From contig NZ_JAICCF010000001.1 of the NCBI RefSeq assembly GCF_019492185.1, positions 1,550,001-1,614,000 on the forward strand: a stretch of 64,000 nt of DNA. The letters are read 5' to 3'. Source of the stretch: Chitinophaga rhizophila. GTDB lineage: Bacteria; Bacteroidota; Bacteroidia; Chitinophagales; Chitinophagaceae. This document shows, piece by piece, positions 32,424 through 41,218 of the stretch. The number at the start of each line of letters is the position of its first letter. Position 1 is the stretch's first letter. Under the pieces are notes generated by a model. The model searched no databases and was not told the DNA's origin. It was given only the letters and a program-made list of their open reading frames with translations. A program made the translations under genes and the position numbers.

Positions 32424-33893
32424 TCAGGGAGTCACAATCTGCCATTGCTGGTTGGCCCCACTGTTCCAGTTCCACTGGATAATGCTGCCCCCGTTAGCGG
32501 TAGATTGTCCGTTCACATCCAGCGAAAAGCCGCTGTTCCTGTTCAGTAGCTTATAGTATCCGAAGCCTATGTCTATGATCTGCCACTGCTGATTATTCCC
32601 ACCCCAGTAGTCCCATTGCACAATACCGGCTCCGGCAGTGGTAGACTGCCCATTTACATCCAGCGATTTATTACTGTTCCTGTTGATCACTGAAAAGTAA
32701 TTACCACTCAGGGCAGTGAATGACCATTGCTGATTCAGTCCGCCCCAATAGTCCCACTGGTCAACAGCTGCACCATTAGCGGTGGATTGATTATATACCT
32801 CCAGCGATTTACCGCTGTTTTTATTGGTGACCCTGTAATAGGTGCCTGCAGTAAAAGCCGCATAAGGGGGTGTGATTGTACCGGTCCCCCATGCATATTT
32901 CAACCGCGTAAGACCGGAGTTGTTGCTAACAGCCAGGGCACTGCCATTGGTGGTAAACATGCTATACGTATCGCCGGTACGCAGACCTGGCCAGTAAATG
33001 CCGCCAACACCCAGTTCACGCATGGCGTTAGTCATTCCCTGCAGGTAGGTATTATTCACATTAGAACCTGGCGCGCCGGTATAATTAGTGCCATCAGTCA
33101 TCACTGTACCAAACTCTGTGACAATCGTTCTTGCAGGATAGTTGAGGGACTTAACCGGCTGTTCCCAGTCGGCGGTAGTTGTTTTACTGGCTTCAAACCA
33201 TGTGTAGTCATGGAAGGATAGCAGACAGCTGTCAAAGCGGCTATCAGCGCCTACGGTGTTAACGCCGGTGGAGTAGCCGGTACCATCCAGTACAAACCTG
33301 TTTTTAGGCACACCCGGGTACCTGTTGATAAACTGGTTATATATGTTCAGCAGATCGGTGGCGCTATAACCATGCGGCTCGTTGAATACTTCAAAGTAGA
33401 TCAGCGGATTATTGCGATAGGTGGCAACGATGGCGTCCCACATCTGCCAGAAGCTGGTGGTATTATCAATCAGGCCATTACGGGAAGAGGATCCTTCCCA
33501 GTATGCGAGTAAAACCTTCATATTTTTCGAGGCAGCCTTGTCAATAGCGCCTTTGTAGGCATTCCACCAGGTACCGAGTATAGTGGGAGGATTGACGGGC
33601 AGGCGAACGGTATTGGCCCCGGCAGACTGAAAACCGTTCAGGATGTAATCAGCTTTCGTCTGAATGGTAGCATAACTATCATTGATAGTAGTACCCGAAA
33701 GCACCAGCTCATCATCGGCAAAATTATCGCGTACATCAGCCCAGTTTACACCTTTAAAATCGGCAGATGGCAATGCCGCAGCAGCTGCCAGGTGGCCCTG
33801 AACAGGCAGGGGTTTGTCCAGAGTATCATCCATGTCTTTTTGACAGGAAAAGAGAATAATTGCAACAGCAAGCAGTGGAAGTTTTCTTTTCAT
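32424..33893 (-). CDS. Lipoprotein glycoside hydrolase family 5 with C-terminal ricin-type lectin domain
   Basis: 489 residues from ATG 33893 (MKRKLPLLAVAIILFSC), which gives a clean lipoprotein signal with Cys17 followed by QKDMDD, a likely surface-export signal. The GH5 barrel spans about residues 45-340: FEVFNEPHG carries the acid/base Glu and VTEFGT the nucleophile Glu. The C-terminal beta-trefoil (about 350-489) has three repeats, each with GKSLEVYNQST-like and NQQW motifs. The enzyme probably cleaves beta-linked glucans or mannans at the cell surface while the lectin domain holds the polysaccharide. It is a single gene, with no SusCD pair nearby. Confidence 0.93.
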   Translation of the reverse strand: MKRKLPLLAVAIILFSCQKDMDDTLDKPLPVQGHLAAAAALPSADFKGVNWADVRDNFADDELVLSGTTINDSYATIQTKADYILNGFQSAGANTVRLPVNPPTILGTWWNAYKGAIDKAASKNMKVLLAYWEGSSSRNGLIDNTTSFWQMWDAIVATYRNNPLIYFEVFNEPHGYSATDLLNIYNQFINRYPGVPKNRFVLDGTGYSTGVNTVGADSRFDSCLLSFHDYTWFEASKTTTADWEQPVKSLNYPARTIVTEFGTVMTDGTNYTGAPGSNVNNTYLQGMTNAMRELGVGGIYWPGLRTGDTYSMFTTNGSALAVSNNSGLTRLKYAWGTGTITPPYAAFTAGTYYRVTNKNSGKSLEVYNQSTANGAAVDQWDYWGGLNQQWSFTALSGNYFSVINRNSNKSLDVNGQSTTAGAGIVQWDYWGGNNQQWQIIDIGFGYYKLLNRNSGFSLDVNGQSTANGGSIIQWNWNSGANQQWQIVTP

Positions 33894-33990
33894 ACGTGAA
33901 AGTTTATTGTAATAAAACATGAGGGTCTTGTTCACCAGGAGGATACCGGAGCCCGGACTTTCAGACAAGGGGCTTTTTCATCGTTTGTTC

Positions 33991-34020
33991 GTCGCTTGGC
34001 CGTCGCTTGGCCGTCGCTTG
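33991..34020. repeat. 11-bp tandem repeat GTCGCTTGGCC, 2.7 copies
   Basis: Copies at 33991-34001 and 34002-34012 are identical and a third (34013-34020) is partial. The 11-base period equals one DNA turn; the repeat lies about 100-130 bases upstream of the GH5 start. Confidence 0.6.
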
Positions 34021-34338
34021 TACTACCCTTCTTCGTCCAAAGGAAATTTGCCAGCATATTGTTCCAGGGTTCTCTCTCAGATCAGGTAAATTTGCGCGAG
34101 TTCTTCAAACACTATACGTACAAATGCATATTTCGGAATAATTACCCGGGGTCGTGTACTGCTCAAAAACCGGAAAGGCATCAGGCTGACGAATGATTAA
34201 TTGTAGACTTTACATTTAAATGTAAGTACTCCGGAGGAGCTGGCAAAATCTTTTGGCGGGTATTTTTAGCCGATCATATTTCGCAGTGATACTGTCAATC
34301 TAACAGGTAATGATAGAGAAAGCCGGGGTGAATTTGGT

Positions 34339-34346
34339 TATATTTG
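34339..34346 (+). promoter_or_regulatory. Bacteroidota -7 promoter box (TATATTTG)
   Basis: Exact TAnnTTTG match 34 bases before the VOC gene at 34381. Confidence 0.5.
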
Positions 34347-34380
34347 GAGATCCTTCATTGATTCAAAAAAAAATGCAGCT

Positions 34381-34731
34381 ATGAAGTTCCTCTCATTAGC
34401 CCCGTTTGTACCATCCGGTCGTGACTTTGCCGCGTCAAAGCAATTATTTCTGGAATTAGGATTTACCATAGCCTGGGATGCGGGGGATTATGTCAGTTTC
34501 GCCAAGGATGGCTGCACGTTTATCCTGCAGCAATATGACAATGTTGACTTCGCGCAGAACTTTATGCTGACGGTGGGCATAGAGAATGCCGATGCGTTCT
34601 GGCAAGAAGTATCTGAGAAGCAGCTCCCGGAAAGGTTTGGCATCAAACTAAGCAAACCGGTACAGCAACCTTATGGCAAGGAGGTGAACATTATAGATAT
34701 TGCCGGTGTATGCTGGCACTTTGTGGAATAA
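34381..34731 (+). CDS. VOC (glyoxalase-fold) protein
   Basis: 116 residues. The sequence follows the two-repeat VOC pattern (FVPSGRDFAASKQLFLELGFTI, then FAKDGCTFILQQY, then INIIDIAGVCWHFVE-like end), but the usual His/Glu metal ligands at the first strand are not evident, as in antitoxin or binding members. It has its own promoter box. It converges on the DUF5763 gene with only 5 bases between the stops and no terminator, so antisense read-through is likely. Confidence 0.8.
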   Translation: MKFLSLAPFVPSGRDFAASKQLFLELGFTIAWDAGDYVSFAKDGCTFILQQYDNVDFAQNFMLTVGIENADAFWQEVSEKQLPERFGIKLSKPVQQPYGKEVNIIDIAGVCWHFVE

Positions 34732-34736
34732 GCCGG

Positions 34737-35129
34737 TTAGTCGGGTTGGTGCTGGAAGCAATAACCATTGGCGATGCTGGTCATGTGCTTGCATCGGGTA
34801 CCTTTCTTTGTAATACCATTACAACGTACGGTAGCACCGGTACCTGCAGGCTTTTTACGCGGCAATACTGCGGCTTTTTCCGTTTCCGGATGACATATCA
34901 GACAGGGTTCAAGGTGTAAGCGGCGTGCTTCGGAAAGACTTAGCTGCTGCGATACATTTTTGACCATTCTGCAATCAGCAGTATGGTATTTCTTTCCATA
35001 AGGCGTTTTATAGACCGACTGTGAGTGCAGCCCCGGTTTGAATATAACCAGGAGCTGCACTAATACAATCAGGATACCGGCCTTGATCCACCGGGTTTGT
35101 TTATCTTTTCTGTACGGGGTAACGTCCAT
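34737..35129 (-). CDS. Membrane-anchored protein with C-terminal DUF5763-like Cys/His domain
   Basis: 130 residues. One N-terminal membrane span (WIKAGILIVLVQLLVIF, about 14-30), then YHTADCRMVKN and LEPCLICHP, resembling the small Cys motif found at the end of some nuclease-like proteins. The C-terminal RCNGITKKGTRCKHMT...GYCFQH is the CxGxTKxGxxC...CxxH pattern of DUF5763, probably binding zinc. The domains face the periplasm if the span is a signal anchor, but orientation is unclear. The DUF4236 gene lies 80 bases upstream on the same strand. Function unknown. Confidence 0.75.
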   Translation of the reverse strand: MDVTPYRKDKQTRWIKAGILIVLVQLLVIFKPGLHSQSVYKTPYGKKYHTADCRMVKNVSQQLSLSEARRLHLEPCLICHPETEKAAVLPRKKPAGTGATVRCNGITKKGTRCKHMTSIANGYCFQHQPD

Positions 35130-35209
35130 TCACTTATGAGGTTTGGGTGATCTGGTATCTGAGGGTCATGCATCGTGCGTGGCGGCAAGATGCAGGAAGT
35201 ATTGCTGTT

Positions 35210-36328
35210 TCAGCTTTTAAGGGCCTTGACATAATTCAGGAAGGCGTTGCTGAATAGTTCCGTCGCCTCATAGTTACTGAAGTCATATTCTTCATGCATA
35301 CCGTTGCGGGTACGCAGTTTGATTCTGCCATATTTTACGATGGGTATCTGATAATTATCTTTGAACCGTTTGTCACGGCTACCATCCCTGTTTACCTTGG
35401 CCCATGTTCTGTCAATGACCTGGGTATCCCGTGGAACGGGGCCATCCTCTACAAAACGTATCGGACCATAGTCAAAGTCCAGTTCATCATAACCGATGAT
35501 GCCAAATTGATCGCGGGAGTCATACATGATGAGGAAGGCAGGGTAAAAATACAGGTCGGCACCATTTGCATTTTTAAGCCATAATGGGGCAATAGCCGCA
35601 CTGATATCGGGTATATTACGGATGCCGATGGAGACTTGTCTTCTTTCGATGAGTGTGGAGGCGGCAGATCTTGCAGCCACCCGGTTCTGAGATACTGCGC
35701 TGGTGACGTCCCATACTTTATCGGCAGCAGACAGCCGTTTGAAGGCTTCGCTCAGTGCATCGAATTTCCCTTTCATACCCTCATCAAACTCAACATCCAT
35801 CGTCATACTACTGTTCTCCAGTTGTTCGCTGATCTGATGAATAGCATTCTGCTGTGCAGCAATGGCATCCTTCAGTTGCTGAGACACTTTCTTTACTATC
35901 CATCCGATGAGGAATATGTATGACAGCGTAAGTTTCAACCTGGATGAGGCCAGGGCCATCTTGACCTTTTCCAGGTCCAGGGTTAACTCCTTTTTCTGCT
36001 GATGAGCAGCAATGATCGTGTCTTTTATACCCTGCATATCATTACTGGTAACCTCGTCGGGCGCAACACTGAAAATATTACCACGCGATGCTGGTTCCAG
36101 TACTGCCACATCCTGCGGTATATGTTGCGGAGTGGTGCTGCGTGCGGGCGATATCCGTTGCCTGTTATACAGGCCAGATCCGGGTATGCCGGTATTCAGA
36201 TAGGTGCCGCGGGGGCCGAAATTAAGGCTAGCGCCTTTCACACCAATTGTGGTGCTGATACCTCTGCGGCTGATATTCAGGTGTACGCCGGGGATGATCC
36301 TGATTCTTTTTCTATAGCTCCATGCCAT
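35210..36328 (-). CDS. DUF4236-containing protein
   Basis: 372 residues from ATG 36328. The first 55 residues are a textbook DUF4236 domain (YRKRIRIIPGVHLNISRRG, then GPRGTYLNTGIPGSGLYNR), a beta-rich unit of unknown function common in bacteria. A start at 36400 would add a poor leader with no family match. A hydrophobic helix near residue 140 (LTLSYIFLIGWIVKK), a coiled-coil (QLKDAIAAQQNAIHQISEQLE) and a C-terminal alpha/beta region with DLYFYPAFLIMYDSRDQFG follow. Function unknown; upstream of the DUF5763 gene. Confidence 0.82.
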   Translation of the reverse strand: MAWSYRKRIRIIPGVHLNISRRGISTTIGVKGASLNFGPRGTYLNTGIPGSGLYNRQRISPARSTTPQHIPQDVAVLEPASRGNIFSVAPDEVTSNDMQGIKDTIIAAHQQKKELTLDLEKVKMALASSRLKLTLSYIFLIGWIVKKVSQQLKDAIAAQQNAIHQISEQLENSSMTMDVEFDEGMKGKFDALSEAFKRLSAADKVWDVTSAVSQNRVAARSAASTLIERRQVSIGIRNIPDISAAIAPLWLKNANGADLYFYPAFLIMYDSRDQFGIIGYDELDFDYGPIRFVEDGPVPRDTQVIDRTWAKVNRDGSRDKRFKDNYQIPIVKYGRIKLRTRNGMHEEYDFSNYEATELFSNAFLNYVKALKS

Positions 36329-36437
36329 GGGATAAATAATTAGGGGGTATGATAGTTTTTTGTGGCTGGAAGCAAAGATCAAAGAAATGGATACATGCAC
36401 AAACAGGTACAGGCAAATACCGGAAAAATCCCCTTTC

Positions 36438-37667
36438 TTACGGATACAGCAGGTATTTCTTCCTCATCTGCTTATATCCGGAAAGGGCAGGTTCCCATGA
36501 GGCGCGGATTTCATCAGCCGTCTTTCCGGCAATAATCTGTTGTTTGAAATCATATACACCGGCCAGTACGTCGATATTGCCCATCTGTTTACTCTGACTC
36601 CGGTCGAAGAACCGCTGTTTATCAGGATATGCTTTATAAAGTGCAATCATCCAGTCCAGGTTAATCCTTTTCTGTTTACGCAGTGTATCAGTGTCATAAT
36701 TGCGCAGATCCAGGCCATAGCAGGCATTGTTCATGTGAAGGGGTGTTTCACTCATACCTGGCATACTTACCGGAGTAAAAGAAAACGCATATTTATCTTT
36801 CAGTGCAGGACTGCCCAATATGGTGAACGGAAACAGGGTACCCCTGCCCTGGCTGATGATAGTACCTTCGAACAGGCAGGTGGATGGATACAGCAGGATG
36901 CTTTGCTGTGTATTGAGGTTAGGCGATGGTTTAACTGGTAAGGTGTAGGTCAGATCATGCTGGTAGTTCTTCAGCGGAATGATTTTCAGACGGCATTGCT
37001 TTTTGCCGGGCAGCCAGCCTTCACCATTGATCATTTTGGCAAATTCAGCGATGGTCATACCATGCGCTACCGGTATAGGGAACTGCCCGATACCTGACTT
37101 CAGGCGCATATCCAGTACCGGTCCGTCAACCAGGTATCCATTGGGATTGGGACGGTCCAGCACCAGGAGTTCCTTGTTATTATCAGCGCAGCCTTCCATC
37201 ACATCCCGGAGTACATTAATGTAAGTATAGAAGCGGCAGCCTACGTCCTGTATATCGAAGATGACGATATCCACATCTTTGAGATCAGCAGCAGCAGGTT
37301 TACGTTTTGCGCCGTAGAGAGAGATGATGGGCAAACCGGTAGCCGCATCTTTTTCGTCTTTTACCTTGGCTCCATTACTGGCATTTCCCCGGAAGCCATG
37401 TTCCGGACCAAACACTTTAACGATTTTAACGCCCTTTTTAAGCAGGCTATCTACCAGATGCACCTTTCCTATCACCGTAGTCGGATTTGCCAATATTGCG
37501 ACTCTTTTGCCCTTTAAATAAGGCAGATAAGCTTCGGTCTGACAAGCCCCTGTTATAATTTCTTCTTTTTTGTCGTCTCCGGCAGGAGAATTAAGCATAT
37601 TGTCAGGCAAAGTACCTGATGATATAAACAGACTGAGGAGCAAGGCTATTGTGGATATTATCTTCAT
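36438..37667 (-). CDS. namZ: Exo-beta-N-acetylmuramidase NamZ (DUF1343)
   Basis: 409 residues with a signal peptide (ALLLSLFISSGTL). Family hallmarks are visible in order: KRVAILANPTTVIGKVHLVDSL, FGPEHGFRG, LYGAKRKPAAADLKDVDIVIFDIQDVGCRFYTYI, LDRPNPNGYLVDGP and the C-terminal SPNLNT...PSTCLFEGT. NamZ releases N-acetylmuramic acid from the non-reducing end of peptidoglycan fragments (family GH171). It would act in the periplasm in cell-wall recycling. No AmpG, NagZ or murQ gene is near, so it stands alone. Confidence 0.92.
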   Translation of the reverse strand: MKIISTIALLLSLFISSGTLPDNMLNSPAGDDKKEEIITGACQTEAYLPYLKGKRVAILANPTTVIGKVHLVDSLLKKGVKIVKVFGPEHGFRGNASNGAKVKDEKDAATGLPIISLYGAKRKPAAADLKDVDIVIFDIQDVGCRFYTYINVLRDVMEGCADNNKELLVLDRPNPNGYLVDGPVLDMRLKSGIGQFPIPVAHGMTIAEFAKMINGEGWLPGKKQCRLKIIPLKNYQHDLTYTLPVKPSPNLNTQQSILLYPSTCLFEGTIISQGRGTLFPFTILGSPALKDKYAFSFTPVSMPGMSETPLHMNNACYGLDLRNYDTDTLRKQKRINLDWMIALYKAYPDKQRFFDRSQSKQMGNIDVLAGVYDFKQQIIAGKTADEIRASWEPALSGYKQMRKKYLLYP

Positions 37668-37760
37668 ATTGACAAGTTACGATACCGGCAAAATAATTAA
37701 CTTTATCGATCATCCTGCATTTAATCATACCCGGAATTACGGGCCCCTAAATAAAAACTA

Positions 37761-38144
37761 ATGGCAGCATTAAACCTCCCCCCTAATTATCAGGCCGTGA
37801 TGCCTTATCTCATTCTTAAAGACGCAGCCGGTTTCATCACATTTGCCAAAGACATATTTGACGCTACTGAGCAGATGAGAACGATGCGCGATGATCAAAA
37901 GATCATGCATGCAGAAATCAACATACATGGTAGTACCATCATGGTAGCTGAGCAGACAGATGAATACGCCAGCCAGAATGCAGGAATTTTTGTATATGTA
38001 GCAGACTGCGACAGCGCATATCAGCGGGCGCTGGATAAAGGAGCAGAAAGTATATTGCCGCCGGCTGACCAGTCCTATGGCAGAAGCGCCGGTATCAAAG
38101 ATCCATTCGGCAATACCTGGTGGGTTACGCACCCACTTTCATAA
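37761..38144 (+). CDS. VOC (PhnB-like glyoxalase-fold) protein
   Basis: 127 residues. The PhnB-like branch is indicated by VMPYLILKDAAGFITFAKDIFDA at the start, MHAEINIHGSTIMVAE in the middle and the DPFGNTWWVTHP end. These proteins bind or convert small molecules; the role of this one is unknown. It is divergent from namZ (93 bases) and is followed by the TonB-dependent receptor after 192 bases on the same strand. Confidence 0.88.
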   Translation: MAALNLPPNYQAVMPYLILKDAAGFITFAKDIFDATEQMRTMRDDQKIMHAEINIHGSTIMVAEQTDEYASQNAGIFVYVADCDSAYQRALDKGAESILPPADQSYGRSAGIKDPFGNTWWVTHPLS

Positions 38145-38308
38145 TACCCCCATATACAATGTAATAAAGACCTGCAGTAATAGTTACTCCAGCAACCGGC
38201 CCCGGCAGGAACATACTGCTTTACGGAACGGAAGGGCTCCCTATTGTTTTTTTCCGGATAGCGTAAATCATTTTCCCGATTATGTAAACGGAGAAGTCCG
38301 TTATGCCC

Positions 38309-38316
38309 CAACTTTG
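38309..38316 (+). promoter_or_regulatory. Near-consensus -7 box (CAACTTTG) before the receptor gene
   Basis: One mismatch to TAnnTTTG, 20 bases before the ATG. I could not identify a Fur-like operator by eye. Confidence 0.3.
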
Positions 38317-38336
38317 CGGCCCAAATAAGTGAACAT

Positions 38337-40778
38337 ATGAGACTTCTCCAAACGTTTCTTTTGATGATACTAGCCTTCAGTCCATGCGTGCTTCTTGCTC
38401 ATAATGCGGAAGACGGGAATGGTGTCATTAAAGGAATTGTGACGACTACAGATGGTAAGCCAGCCGCTATGGTAACAGTGATGCTTAAAGACACTAAGAA
38501 ATCTGCTGTTACAGATGAGAGTGGAGCTTTCCTGCTCAATAATATAAAACCGGGCAATTATACGTTGCTGGTAAGACTGGTAGGTCATGGCGTGAAAGAA
38601 GAAATGGTGGTGGTAACGGCTGATAATACCACACAGCTGAACATTACCCTGCAGCTTTCCGATATACAGCTGAAAGAAGTGGAAATAGCTACTGGCCGCA
38701 GCAAGTTTGCAAAGAAAGAATCTGACTATGTGGCGCGTCTGCCTATCAAAAACCTGGAAAACCCGCAGGTATATAATGTTGTTTCCAAAGAACTGATGCA
38801 GGAGCAGATCGTAACAAACTTTGACGATGCGATCAAGAATACGCCTGGCGTGAACAGACTGTGGTCTTCTACTGGTCGTCCGGGTGATGGTGCAGGCTAC
38901 TTTTCTATGCGTGGTTTTGCAGTACAGCCAACCATGATCAATGGTGTGCCTGGTCTGACAAATGGAGGCATTGATCCTGCGAATGTCGAGCGTATTGAGT
39001 CGATCAAAGGTCCATCAGGCACTTTGTTTGGCAGCAGCTTTATTTCCTTCGGTGGTTTACTGAATATAGTAACTAAAAGACCTTATGACAGCTTTGGCGG
39101 AGAAGTTAGTTATACCGCTGGCGGATTTGGCCTGAACCGTATTACAGCTGATGTAAATACACCGCTGAATGAAGATAAAAGTGCCTTACTGCGTCTGAAT
39201 GCAGCTTATCACAATGAGGGCAGCTTCCAGGATGCAGGTTTTAAGAAGTCTTTCTTCTTTGCTCCCAGCCTGTCATACAAGGTGAATGATAAATTATCCT
39301 TTCTGATCAATACTGAGATCTATTCAGCCGAAAGCACCAATGCAATGATGCTGTTCCTGAACAGAGGCCGTCAGCTGTTTGCCCGTACACCGGAGGAACT
39401 GAATATGGACTTCAACAGATCTTATACCAGCAATGATCTGACTTACAAGACCCCTACCCTGAACCTATACGGACAGGCAACTTACAAGTTTTCTGATAAA
39501 TGGTCTTCTCAGACTAACATTTCCAGAAGTGTACGTAAGAGCAATGGTTACTATTCCTACGTAATGTTACTGGATCTTGGTCCTACAGCAGAGACGCCAC
39601 CAAATGATACACTGTTATCACGCTTTGCTTACAATCAAAATTCTACCACTACTACTACCAACATACAGCAGAACTTCATCGGTGACTTCAGGATTGGTAA
39701 CCTGCGTAACCGCCTGGTATTTGGCCTGGACTTCTCTGATGTCAGCTCAGTAAATAATAACTCAGCTTACGCACTATTTGATTTTGTGAACATCACCCGT
39801 AATGATGATCCACGCTATGGTCAGCTGAACAAAGCGGCGGTAGATGCTAATCTGGCGGGACAGCCAGTAACAAAAGACGGTAACAGCGCACAGGTGTACA
39901 GCGCTTATGTATCTGACGTACTGAATATCACAGACGCGTTGATAGCAATGGCGAGCGTACGTATAGACCGTTTTGAAAGCAAAGGCTATAAAGACTTTAC
40001 GACCAATACTACTTCGGACAAATATGGCCAGACAGCGGTATCCCCTAAATTGGGCCTGGTGTACCAGATCGTAAAAGACCAGGTGAGCGTGTTTGGTAAC
40101 TATATGAATGGATTCAGCAACGTAGCTCCCGGGCAGCGTATACTGCCTGACTACAACAACATCTTCAAGCCCCAGCAGGCTAACCAGTGGGAAGGTGGAG
40201 TAAAGCTGGATGCATTCAATCACAAACTGACGTTAACTGCCAGCTACTATGACCTGCTGGTTACCAATATGACCCGTCAGGAAACCGTATTGCGTGATGG
40301 TACCAGCTATAACGTAACCGTTCAGGATGGTACACAGAAAAGTAAAGGGGTAGAATTTGATCTGATAGCTAACCCGATTCCGGGCTTGAATATCGTAGCT
40401 GGTTATAGCTACAATGACAGCAAAATGGTAGAATCTGATGCTCACCTGAAAGGGAGAAGGCCAGTATCTGCAGGTCCGGCTAACCTGGCTAACGCCTGGA
40501 TCAGCTATACCTTTACACAAGGTAAAGTAAAGGGACTGGGATTAGGTTTTGGTGGTAACTATGCCAGTGAGAACTTCATCAGCAATACATCTTACACGGG
40601 TCTGTTCACATTGCCTTCTTATACCGTGCTGAATGCATCTGTATTCTACAATGCAAAGTCTTACCGTCTGGGTGTGAAACTGGATAACGTTGCTAATAAA
40701 GAATACTTCGGCGGATGGAGTACCCTGGAAAAACAAATGCCAAGACGTTTGTCAGCAAATGTTACTTTCAGATTCTAA
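38337..40778 (+). CDS. TonB-dependent siderophore-type receptor
   Basis: 813 residues: signal peptide (LLMILAFSPCVLLAH), an N-terminal carboxypeptidase-regulatory-like domain (about 30-115; IKGIVTTTDGKPAAMVTVML), a plug domain (DAIKNTPGVNRLW...RGFAVQPTMINGVPG...IESIKGPSGTLFG) and a 22-strand barrel ending ANVTFRF. VERIESIKGPSGTLFG and the plug match FhuE/FoxA-like ferric-siderophore receptors, not SusC. It imports a ferric chelate with energy from TonB. A near-consensus promoter box and a strong terminator make it monocistronic; no SusD partner follows. Confidence 0.93.
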   Translation: MRLLQTFLLMILAFSPCVLLAHNAEDGNGVIKGIVTTTDGKPAAMVTVMLKDTKKSAVTDESGAFLLNNIKPGNYTLLVRLVGHGVKEEMVVVTADNTTQLNITLQLSDIQLKEVEIATGRSKFAKKESDYVARLPIKNLENPQVYNVVSKELMQEQIVTNFDDAIKNTPGVNRLWSSTGRPGDGAGYFSMRGFAVQPTMINGVPGLTNGGIDPANVERIESIKGPSGTLFGSSFISFGGLLNIVTKRPYDSFGGEVSYTAGGFGLNRITADVNTPLNEDKSALLRLNAAYHNEGSFQDAGFKKSFFFAPSLSYKVNDKLSFLINTEIYSAESTNAMMLFLNRGRQLFARTPEELNMDFNRSYTSNDLTYKTPTLNLYGQATYKFSDKWSSQTNISRSVRKSNGYYSYVMLLDLGPTAETPPNDTLLSRFAYNQNSTTTTTNIQQNFIGDFRIGNLRNRLVFGLDFSDVSSVNNNSAYALFDFVNITRNDDPRYGQLNKAAVDANLAGQPVTKDGNSAQVYSAYVSDVLNITDALIAMASVRIDRFESKGYKDFTTNTTSDKYGQTAVSPKLGLVYQIVKDQVSVFGNYMNGFSNVAPGQRILPDYNNIFKPQQANQWEGGVKLDAFNHKLTLTASYYDLLVTNMTRQETVLRDGTSYNVTVQDGTQKSKGVEFDLIANPIPGLNIVAGYSYNDSKMVESDAHLKGRRPVSAGPANLANAWISYTFTQGKVKGLGLGFGGNYASENFISNTSYTGLFTLPSYTVLNASVFYNAKSYRLGVKLDNVANKEYFGGWSTLEKQMPRRLSANVTFRF

Positions 40779-40819
40779 CATACGCTTATACATGTCTTAA
40801 CGGATAGTCATATATTTCG

Positions 40820-40859
40820 GCGGCCTGCACACCTAACAGCGTGCAGGCCGCTTTGTTTT
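40820..40859 (+). terminator. Intrinsic terminator after the TonB-dependent receptor
   Basis: 11-bp perfect GC-rich stem (GCGGCCTGCAC / GTGCAGGCCGC), 10-base loop, then TTTGTTTTA. Confidence 0.9.
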
Positions 40860-40926
40860 ATCCAATGTCCCTCAACGTTTACTATTATTTTAACATATAC
40901 GGGGAACACGTTTTACATTGTTTTGT

Positions 40927-40934
40927 TATTTTTG
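40927..40934 (+). promoter_or_regulatory. Bacteroidota -7 promoter box (TATTTTTG)
   Basis: Exact TAnnTTTG match 52 bases before the Sm/Hfq-like gene. It is the likely promoter of the HEAT-protein operon. Confidence 0.5.
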
Positions 40935-40986
40935 GCCGGCTAATATGCAGTATTTTATTACGTAACCTCATAAAAACCCGGAAGTC

Positions 40987-41181
40987 ATGTCAACTAGCCT
41001 GTTCGAGAAAATACTGGAAAACAGTTATACAGAACAACAGCCACTCACCCTATTTTTGACGAGCGTGCGTTTGCAGGGTATTGTCAGCACCCTTTATCCC
41101 GGAGCAGTAGAAATCAGAACCAGTGAAGGCAAACGCTGTATTATCAGAACAGAAAGTATAGAGGCGATTGAGACATTGTAA
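40987..41181 (+). CDS. Small Sm/Hfq-like protein
   Basis: 64 residues. After an N-terminal helix (SLFEKILENSY) the sequence QPLTLFLTSVRLQGIVSTLY aligns with the Sm1 motif of Hfq (VPVSIYLVNGIKLQG...), followed by a strand-loop-strand (AVEIRTSEGKRCIIR) and a closing ESIEAIETL in place of the Sm2 motif YKHAIS. The Hfq NG turn is shortened by one residue and the RNA-contacting KH of Sm2 is replaced by RTE. The fold is therefore probably Sm-like while the RNA-binding pocket is altered. It opens a four-gene unit, 37 bases before the first HEAT protein. This assignment is from sequence pattern only. Confidence 0.6.
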   Translation: MSTSLFEKILENSYTEQQPLTLFLTSVRLQGIVSTLYPGAVEIRTSEGKRCIIRTESIEAIETL

Positions 41182-41218
41182 TTGCGCTCTTTTATTATAT
41201 CATATCTAATTGAAAAGG

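Larger units (their letters stand above)
33894..34380. other. Intergenic region upstream of the GH5 gene
   Basis: Holds the GTCGCTTGGCC tandem repeat (33991-34020), a 16-bp palindrome TTACATTTAAATGTAA (34210-34225) and the promoter box at 34339. No ORF that looks real. Confidence 0.5.

Noticed and set aside
33991..34020. CRISPR-like repeat
   Set aside because: The unit is 11 bases with no spacers and no cas genes; it is a short tandem repeat.
34210..34225. 16-bp palindrome TTACATTTAAATGTAA as an operator
   Set aside because: All but two base pairs are A/T, so a chance origin cannot be excluded, and no regulator is adjacent.
38337..40778. SusC-type polysaccharide receptor
   Set aside because: The plug and end sequence fit siderophore receptors and no SusD gene follows.
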